Assembly: GCA_963558075.1 (NCBI GenBank)
Contig: CAUWFN010000024.1
Coordinates: 1-29,811 of the forward strand
Length of the DNA stretch: 29,811 nt
Direction: 5' to 3'
DNA from: CALHKP01 sp963558075
Lineage (GTDB): Bacteria > Bacillota > Clostridia > Peptostreptococcales > Anaerovoracaceae
The notes beneath the pieces are model-generated. The model saw nothing but the letters and a program-made list of their open reading frames with translations, did no database searches and was not told the DNA's origin. How positions within the stretch are numbered: the first letter of the stretch is position 1; each line of letters starts with the position of its first letter. Both the position numbers and the translations under genes were made by a program. This document shows, in pieces, positions 24,110 to 29,811 of the stretch.

Positions 24110-25252
24110 ATGAAAATATGTATCATAGCTAGAAATATAAATGATGATTATACAGGTAGTTTTGAGTTTGATCAGGCGATAGCGCTTAAAGAGGCAGGAC
24201 ATGATATTTATGTTCTGTCTTTAGATTTTCGTTCTGTGAGAAAAAAAAGAAAAATAGGTATTTATCTGCAGGAATATAAAGGCATCAAAATTGTGAGATG
24301 CAGTATCCCGCTTGGTCCTCTAAAAGGAAAAGTTGGCGATAAGATGTATTCTGTATTTGTAAAAAGGGCCTATAGGAAGCTTGTAGAGGAAGCGGGCACA
24401 TTTGATATAATTCATACTCATTTTATTACGATTTCGTATATTGGTATAACAAGTCTAAAACATTTGATGAGCGTGAAAACAAGAATAGTTGTCACTGAGC
24501 ATTCAAGCACTGTCAACTGTGATATAGATTCTATGCCTGTAGATTTAGCAGAAAAAGCAACATATGTATATAAAAAAGTGGATAGAGTAATAGCTGTAAG
24601 TGATACTCTAGCAGAAAGAATACATAGAAATTTCAATGTGCGATGCGATGTTGTCTATAATGTTTATGATGAAGATATATTCAAATACAAGGAAAAATCT
24701 AGTTTCGAAAATAGACCATTCAGGTTTGTCAGTGTAGGTAATCTAAACCCAAATAAGAGAATGGATTTTCTTATCAAAAGCTTTTGTAAAGCCTTTAACA
24801 AAGAAGAGGCTGAGCTGTATATTTTCGGTGACGGTGCAGAAAAGCAGAATTTAAAATCAATTATAGACAGTGGGGGCAGAGCTGAAAGCATATTTCTTAT
24901 GGGCCATGTAAGCCGAAAAGAAATAGCGGATTTTTATAAAAACGCAGATGCGTTTATACTTCTGTCAGAAAAAGAAACTTTTGGTGTCTCATACGTCGAG
25001 GCTATGGCATCTGGGATGCCTGTAATATCTGCACATTCGGGTGGACCGGAGGGATTCGTTAACTCTGAATGCGGTATTATTTCCGGTGATTCAGAAGAAG
25101 AGGTAGCTTCAGATATGCGCAAGATGATGTTAAATATTAATTCATATGACAGAAAACAAATATCTGACTATGCAGGATTAATATGTGGAAGCAAAACTGT
25201 TGCAGAAAAGCTTACTCGCATTTATTCTGATATCATAGCTCAGAAAAATTAG
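24110..25252 (+). CDS. Glycosyltransferase family 4
   Basis: This 380-residue retaining GT-B enzyme has an N-terminal acceptor domain (YTGSFEFDQAIALKEAGH) and HTHFITISYIG. VVTEHSS is followed by VDRVIAVSDTLAERI, and the C-terminal donor domain has FVSVGNLNPNKRMDFLI, IFGDGAEKQNL and EKETFGVSYVEAMASGMPVIS. This last block is the conserved E-x7-E nucleotide-sugar site. It is the third GT4 of the cluster. Which sugar it adds cannot be told. Its ribosome site is unusual, being separated from the ATG by a short hairpin. Confidence 0.92.
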   Translation: MKICIIARNINDDYTGSFEFDQAIALKEAGHDIYVLSLDFRSVRKKRKIGIYLQEYKGIKIVRCSIPLGPLKGKVGDKMYSVFVKRAYRKLVEEAGTFDIIHTHFITISYIGITSLKHLMSVKTRIVVTEHSSTVNCDIDSMPVDLAEKATYVYKKVDRVIAVSDTLAERIHRNFNVRCDVVYNVYDEDIFKYKEKSSFENRPFRFVSVGNLNPNKRMDFLIKSFCKAFNKEEAELYIFGDGAEKQNLKSIIDSGGRAESIFLMGHVSRKEIADFYKNADAFILLSEKETFGVSYVEAMASGMPVISAHSGGPEGFVNSECGIISGDSEEEVASDMRKMMLNINSYDRKQISDYAGLICGSKTVAEKLTRIYSDIIAQKN

Positions 25253-25270
25253 AGGGTAATTGAGGTAATA

Positions 25271-26722
25271 ATGAATAAGCAAAAACATTTTTTTACATTG
25301 TTTTTAGGTACAGGACTTAATATTATACTTGGTATAATCACAACGCCTATTATTACAAGGCTTGTAGCTCCAGATGTGTACGGAGAGCTTTCACTGTTCA
25401 CATTGTACGGAAGCATACTCATGGTCTTTATGATTCTTGGACAGGATCAGGCATATAATAGATATTATTATTCGGCTGAGGGTATCGATTTTAAGAGATA
25501 TATACTCTCACTTACAGCAAGAGTACCGATTATAATTAGTATTGCTGTAAGCATGGTTGTATGCTGCTACTTTTTTATAAGTGGAACAAAGAACTATGTT
25601 TTTCTGATATTTGCGGTATATGCTATTACAATGGTTCTTGACAGATTTTCCAATATGACATTAAGACTAGGAATGAAGTCAGGGTTATACGCATTTACTA
25701 TGAATATGCAGAAGCTCACATATACTTTTTTTGCTGTTATGACAATCAGTTTTACTGATATAAGTCATATACTTGTTCTTACAGGATGTACAGTTCTTGC
25801 ACAGCTTGTATCATGTGTGATAAGTATAGTTGCAGAAAAGCGTATATGGAAAACAAATATCTTTGTTTTAAAAAATAAAGATGAATTTTCGAAGACTGTT
25901 GATTTTAAGCGCACGTTTAAATATGGGTGGCCATTTATTTTCTCATCACTTTGTGCGTGGCTGTTCACAGGAGCAGACAAGCTCATGATTGAGATGTTCA
26001 GTAGTAAGGAACAGCTTGGTATATATGCTTCAGCCGTAAGTATTATTGGTATATTCAGTGTTATAACGAATACGTTTAATACAATATGGGCTCCGATGGC
26101 AGTTGAGGAGTTTGAGAAAAAATCAGGCAGCAAAGATTTCTTTATCAAAGCTACAGACTATATAACTATTGTGCTATTTGCAGCAGGTGCTGGAGTTATA
26201 CTGTTTAAGGATATTATAGTATTTCTTCTCGGACCTGAGTACAGAGAGGCAGTTTATTTAATTCCGTTCCTTTCACTTTATCCGGTACTTTATACTATAT
26301 CGGAAAGTACAGTTTACGGAATCAATTTCATGCAGAAGACCCAGTGGCATATAATAATTACAGCTTCATGCGGAGTTGTGAATGTTATTCTTAACTTTGT
26401 TCTGATTAATCAAATCGGATCTTTGGGAGCTGCTATTGCAACAGGTATTACATATACCCTTCTTCTCATACTCAGAACAACACTTTCAGTAAAATGTTTC
26501 CCTGTTGCATATCACTTAAAGCGTATGAGTGTTATGGTAGTGTTGTATTATATTTATGTAATATATAACAGTTTTAATTCATTCGATATTGTTAATGTTG
26601 TTATGTTTATTGTACTTGCAATTACAGGCTGTACACTATACAGAAAAGAAATTGCAGAGCTGTGGGTTATGACACTTGACTATGCTAAACATATGATAAG
26701 CAAAATAACAAGACGCGGATAG
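25271..26722 (+). CDS. wzx: Lipid-linked oligosaccharide flippase (Wzx-like)
   Basis: This 483-residue polytopic membrane protein has about twelve to fourteen helices and the PST/MATE-type Wzx opening (TLFLGTGLNIILGIITTPIIT). RLVAPDVYGELSLFTLYGS is the typical first-loop pattern of polysaccharide flippases, and FKYGWPFIFSSLCAWLFTGADKLMI marks the second half. It should move the completed undecaprenyl-linked unit across the membrane for Wzy. It lies 18 bases after the preceding GT gene, completing the Wzx/Wzy pair. Confidence 0.92.
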   Translation: MNKQKHFFTLFLGTGLNIILGIITTPIITRLVAPDVYGELSLFTLYGSILMVFMILGQDQAYNRYYYSAEGIDFKRYILSLTARVPIIISIAVSMVVCCYFFISGTKNYVFLIFAVYAITMVLDRFSNMTLRLGMKSGLYAFTMNMQKLTYTFFAVMTISFTDISHILVLTGCTVLAQLVSCVISIVAEKRIWKTNIFVLKNKDEFSKTVDFKRTFKYGWPFIFSSLCAWLFTGADKLMIEMFSSKEQLGIYASAVSIIGIFSVITNTFNTIWAPMAVEEFEKKSGSKDFFIKATDYITIVLFAAGAGVILFKDIIVFLLGPEYREAVYLIPFLSLYPVLYTISESTVYGINFMQKTQWHIIITASCGVVNVILNFVLINQIGSLGAAIATGITYTLLLILRTTLSVKCFPVAYHLKRMSVMVVLYYIYVIYNSFNSFDIVNVVMFIVLAITGCTLYRKEIAELWVMTLDYAKHMISKITRRG

Positions 26723-26772
26723 TGAAAACTGATATATATAATTTTATTTTGCGATTGGAGGAGAAAGTAAAA

Positions 26773-28230
26773 ATGAATTGCAGACTGGTTAGGCTATTGA
26801 GTTTATCTACTTTGTTTATGATTCCATTTGCCTTTGGAATTGTAAATGCACAGACAGATGCTGAGGCTGCAGCAGCAAACAGTAATTCAGAGGTTGTCAT
26901 TAATGAATTTGAGAATGTATCCGAACAGGATACAGCATATTCATTTACAGAAAATCAGAATGACTCTGATGTAGATTTAAATAGCAATCAGGAAGTATTG
27001 CTTACTGAGGAAAGCAAAAACAGTGTGCAAGCATCGTATGACGAGGAGGATGCTGTGAGTGAGACAGAGAAAAGTGTTTCGCTTAGAGTTGAATCTATTA
27101 ATGGTATTTTAAGGATTACTGATAATACTGGAAAATTCTATAAAGGTATGCACACAATAGGTACAAAAACATATTGTGCCGATGAAAATGCAAGAGTCAT
27201 TGTTGACAGATTCTTTATCTACAATGGTAGAGCGTATATTTCTGATAAAACGGGTGCAATACGCACTGGTGTAGTGTTTAGCAGGGAGTATGGCTACTAT
27301 TATTACTGTAATCCAGCTGAAGGCGGAGCAATTAAGCCTGATGCAGGATTTGTTGAGTGGAACGGAAACAGATACTACGTTAACAAAGGCGGAAAGATTG
27401 CAAGAGGCGGATTCACTTTGATAAACGGAAGAGCGTATATCATAGGAGATGATGCTGTAATTAAAACAGGAGTGCAGTTCAGTGATCAGTATGGTTATTA
27501 CTATTACTGTAATCCAGACGAAGGCGGAGCAATTAAGCCTGATGCAGGATTTGTTGAGTGGAATGGAAACAGATACTACGTTAACAAAGGCGGAAAGATT
27601 GCAGCAAATGGTTTTACTATAATACATGGAACCGCCTACATTATTGGGAAGAACGGGGTTATTAAGACAGGCGTTGTTTACAGTAGCCAGTATGGATACT
27701 GCTATTACTGTGACCCTGAAAATGGTGGAGCAATCAAAGTTGATGCAGGCTATGTAGAATGGGAAGGAAAACAGTACTATGTAAATAAAGGCGGTAAAAT
27801 CGTTCCAACTGTAGAATTCAAAGCAGCAGCTTTGATGGATGAGATAGGTCACTCTTTATTTAATGCATATAAATATCTTGCAAAACAGCCATATTATAGA
27901 ATGTATGTAAGCACATCTAATGGAAAAGAATGGTTTGCGGAATTTGGATTCTCAAGAGGAGAAGGCAATTGTTATGTTAAGACTGCTATGCTGTATTATA
28001 TGGCAAAGGCAATGGGATATGACAATATTAGAGCAGTTGACGGATACTGCCTTGGTTATGGTGGAGAAAGACTTCCACATGGATGGCTTGAATATTACGA
28101 AAATGGAAAAACATATATTATAGACCCAACATTTGAAAATGAAGTTGGAAGAAATGGATATATGATTCAGTACGGGCAGAAAGGTACATGGAAGTATCTT
28201 CCTAACGAATCACGTACATGGACTGAGTAA
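26773..28230 (+). CDS. Secreted repeat protein with C-terminal transglutaminase-like domain
   Basis: This is a 485-residue secreted protein. I chose the ATG at 26773 because GGAGGAG (26757-26763) lies 9 bases upstream and the sequence then opens with a signal peptide (MNCRLVRLLSLSTLFM, cleaved near NAQT). A Ser/Glu/Asp-rich stretch follows. Next are repeats of aromatic and Gly residues (YGYYYYCNP, GFVEWNGNRYYVNKGGKI) that resemble choline/glucan-binding-type wall repeats, each about 67 residues long. The C-terminal domain holds a transglutaminase-like triad: C400 in GEGNCYVK, H436 in LPHGW and D451 in IIDPTF. It probably attaches to a surface glycan by its repeats and acts on proteins or peptides there, as a crosslinker or protease. 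Activity is not shown. Confidence 0.85.
   Translation: MNCRLVRLLSLSTLFMIPFAFGIVNAQTDAEAAAANSNSEVVINEFENVSEQDTAYSFTENQNDSDVDLNSNQEVLLTEESKNSVQASYDEEDAVSETEKSVSLRVESINGILRITDNTGKFYKGMHTIGTKTYCADENARVIVDRFFIYNGRAYISDKTGAIRTGVVFSREYGYYYYCNPAEGGAIKPDAGFVEWNGNRYYVNKGGKIARGGFTLINGRAYIIGDDAVIKTGVQFSDQYGYYYYCNPDEGGAIKPDAGFVEWNGNRYYVNKGGKIAANGFTIIHGTAYIIGKNGVIKTGVVYSSQYGYCYYCDPENGGAIKVDAGYVEWEGKQYYVNKGGKIVPTVEFKAAALMDEIGHSLFNAYKYLAKQPYYRMYVSTSNGKEWFAEFGFSRGEGNCYVKTAMLYYMAKAMGYDNIRAVDGYCLGYGGERLPHGWLEYYENGKTYIIDPTFENEVGRNGYMIQYGQKGTWKYLPNESRTWTE
27301..27402 (+). repeat. 102-bp near-identical direct repeat, copy 1
   Basis: This segment of the secreted repeat gene recurs 201 bp later at 27502-27603, with 3 differences in 102 bases. 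The DNA match is much closer than needed to keep the protein repeat, so a recent duplication or gene conversion is likely. It offers a site for unequal recombination that would change repeat number. Confidence 0.85.
27502..27603 (+). repeat. 102-bp near-identical direct repeat, copy 2
   Basis: This is the second copy of the repeat at 27301-27402. The third protein repeat (from about 27690) is more diverged in DNA, so duplication of the first two is the younger event. Confidence 0.85.
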
Positions 28231-28253
28231 AAAAACGGAGGTTGATTTTTAAA

Positions 28254-28850
28254 ATGCAGAAAAAAATGAAAATTGCTGGAATCATAGCTGTAGCAGTTGC
28301 AACTGTTCTAGTTATGACTGCATGCGGCGGAGAAAAGGCAGAAGAAAAAGCATCATTCGAGTTTTCTAATGCCACAGGAATGAAAATTGAATATGTAAAG
28401 GCAATTGATGCTGAGGATCCTGATAATGAAGCTCAGCTTACAGAAGCTGTAGAAAATGGAAAATCAGCAGAGTTTGATATGGAAGCAGAAAAAGCAAAAG
28501 GCTCTTATCTTCTCCAGATAAAATTTGCCGATTCAGAATTTATATATACATCAAGTGAAGTTGCATTTGATAAGCTTACAAAACTTGAAGTATCAGAAGT
28601 AGATGGCAAAATAGTTCTTGATGCATATTATGGCGATAAAAAAGAGAACATATTTCTTGAGCAGCCTGCACCAAAAGCTGAACTAGAATCTCAGCCAGCG
28701 ATAGAAGAGGCAGCTCCTGCGCCTTCACAGGAACCTGTTCAAGAAGCGGCACCAAGCGAGCCAGCTCAACAGCCAAGTGCACCTGCAGCTCCTCCTGCAG
28801 AAAGCAAACCTCAGCAGGATGGATGTCTAAATGATGCGTTATTCAACTAA
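28254..28850 (+). CDS. Putative lipoprotein with Pro/Ala/Glu-rich tail
   Basis: This 198-residue protein has a signal sequence and lipobox VMTAC with C24 as the lipid-modified cysteine, so it should be anchored to the membrane outer face. I chose the ATG at 28254 with GGAGG 12 bases upstream; a TTG at 28242 is in frame but touches the ribosome site. Residues about 30-135 form a compact domain of unknown family (FEFSNATGMKIEYVKAI). The rest is a long Pro/Ala/Glu/Gln-rich spacer, typical of wall-spanning tails, ending in a short DGCLNDALFN. No known function is recognised. It is the penultimate gene of the cluster and overlaps the next by 20 bases. Confidence 0.75.
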   Translation: MQKKMKIAGIIAVAVATVLVMTACGGEKAEEKASFEFSNATGMKIEYVKAIDAEDPDNEAQLTEAVENGKSAEFDMEAEKAKGSYLLQIKFADSEFIYTSSEVAFDKLTKLEVSEVDGKIVLDAYYGDKKENIFLEQPAPKAELESQPAIEEAAPAPSQEPVQEAAPSEPAQQPSAPAAPPAESKPQQDGCLNDALFN

Positions 28851-29811
28851 TTCAGAAAATCAGAATGTGAGGCTTTCTTATTTTAGAGCATTTGCCTGTA
28901 TTGGAATAGTTTTGCTACATACCACATTCACATCACGCATGCTTTATGCAGATTATATATCAGAAAGGCAGATATTTGTCTCTGATACAATTTGCAATAT
29001 GCTTATGTGGTGCGTGCCTGGATTTATTATGGTGACAGGAATATTACTCCTTAATCCTGAACGTAAGGTAACGCTAAAAAAAGCAGTGAAAAAATATGCG
29101 TGGCGTATACTGAAGGCACTACTTATATTTCAGATAGTATATAAACTTATAGATACGGTGATTGCAAATGAGAACATCACAGTTGGTACATTCGCTTCTA
29201 TTTTCGAAAACTTTATTACTGCAGGTGGAACATCACTTCTGTGGTATTTGTATATGCTTATTGGAATGTATCTTATGATTCCATTTTTTAAGAAGATTGT
29301 TGATTCAAGCACAAATCATGAACTGAATATGCTTATGGTTATAATGTTGGCATTTCTTTCTGTAATGCCTCTATCGGAAATTTTCGGATATAAAATTGGA
29401 TTTTATATCCCTGTATATACAGTTTACCCATGTTATCTATTTTTAGGTTATATGATTTACAGAAAAACATTTGCTATATCAGAATGTCTGGGTGGATTCT
29501 TTTATTAGTCAATTCAGCTGTAATTATTGGGACTAGTATATATGCTTCCAATGGAAGCAACTTGGATCTCGGAAGTCTATGGAGCTATTCTTCAATTTTT
29601 ATAGTTCTTCAGAGCGTAGGAATTTGTGAACTTTTTGTTGACTCAGATAGAAAGCTTCCGAATATTTTGAATAGAGTAGTTCTTGATTTTGATAAATGCT
29701 CATTTGGGATTTATCTTATTCATATCATATTTGTAAAAATGATATTGAAAAATTACGGGTTTAATCCATACGAAAACGGTGGATTTATAGCTATAGTAGC
29801 ACTTGTAATAT
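28831..29811 (+). pseudogene. Acyltransferase 3 family protein, frameshifted and cut by window end
   Basis: This is a polytopic membrane acyltransferase, family acyltransferase 3 (OafA-like), which would O-acetylate a surface sugar. The opening frame gives 225 residues, with RLSYFRAFACIGIVLLHTT holding the family's catalytic-region His near residue 30 and GTSLLWYLYMLIGMYLMIPF further on. It stops at 29508. The family's C-terminal part continues in the frame one base back: from about 29490 it reads GWILLLVNSAVIIG and ends with KCSFGIYLIHIIFVKMIL, a typical last-helix motif. Loss of one G from a run at 29490-29492 would explain the shift. It could be a true inactivating mutation or a sequencing error. 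The 3' end lies beyond the window. Confidence 0.85.

Noticed and set aside
26722..26772. GTG start for the secreted repeat protein, overlapping the flippase stop
   Set aside because: It would put 17 charged residues before the signal peptide and lacks a good ribosome site; the ATG at 26773 follows GGAGGAG.
27109..27852. Open frame of 247 codons on the minus strand
   Set aside because: It lies fully inside the secreted repeat gene and its own repeats mirror that gene's repeats. It has no clear ribosome site and shows no recognisable domain.
1..29811. CRISPR array, tRNA, rRNA or prophage
   Set aside because: No regularly spaced repeats, no tRNA-like cloverleaf and no phage genes were seen on reading the window; the only mobile element is IS110.

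Overview
The window looks like the chromosome of a low-GC Gram-positive anaerobe of the Clostridia. The evidence is AT-rich DNA with strong GGAGG-type ribosome sites, two secreted proteins ending in triple cell-wall-binding repeat 2 (CWB2) modules, SH3-containing wall hydrolase architecture, and a surface-polysaccharide locus with no outer-membrane export genes. An Anaerovoracaceae/Peptostreptococcales-type host is a reasonable guess, but the sequence alone does not prove it.

Region 1 (1-7656) holds the 3' part of an FN3-CWB2 surface protein, a terminator, prmA (ribosomal protein L11 methyltransferase), a sodium-coupled NSS/SNF-family transporter, a structured untranslated leader, and a 1057-residue secreted SH3-glucosaminidase-CWB2 wall hydrolase closed by a second terminator.

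Region 2 (7661-29811) starts with a clear sigma-A-type promoter carrying two palindromes. It continues as one long, tightly packed, co-directional Wzy-dependent surface glycan operon. The gene order is: a PglF-type UDP-HexNAc 4,6-dehydratase; an IS110-family element on the opposite strand; a PglE-type aminotransferase; a PglC-type initiating phosphoglycosyl transferase; a GNAT acetyltransferase; a divergent PLP-fold protein; a FemAB-like transferase; a GT4; an LpxD-like acyltransferase; a UDP-GlcNAc 6-dehydrogenase (WbpA type); a WbpD-type acetyltransferase; a deacetylase-fold protein; a WbpB/WlbA-type oxidoreductase; a GT4; a Wzy-like polymerase; a GT4; a Wzx-like flippase; a secreted repeat-transglutaminase protein; a lipoprotein; and a frameshifted acyltransferase 3 gene cut by the window end.

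The genes suggest this pathway. A bacillosamine-like sugar is made (dehydratase, aminotransferase, GNAT) and loaded on undecaprenyl phosphate (PglC type). It is extended by three GT4 enzymes using sugars that include a 2,3-diamino-uronic acid (WbpA/B/D type), modified by acyl-, acetyl- and FemAB-like enzymes, flipped, and polymerised. The adjacent CWB2 proteins make it possible that this polymer is the wall glycan that CWB2 modules bind, as in the Clostridioides difficile slpA/PS-II arrangement; this is inference. The most notable features are the IS110 insertion between the first two sugar genes, which seems to have displaced the aminotransferase's ribosome site and carries a long left end where a bridge RNA would be expected; an unassigned structured leader before the glucosaminidase gene; and two genes whose Shine-Dalgarno and start codon are separated by a hairpin.
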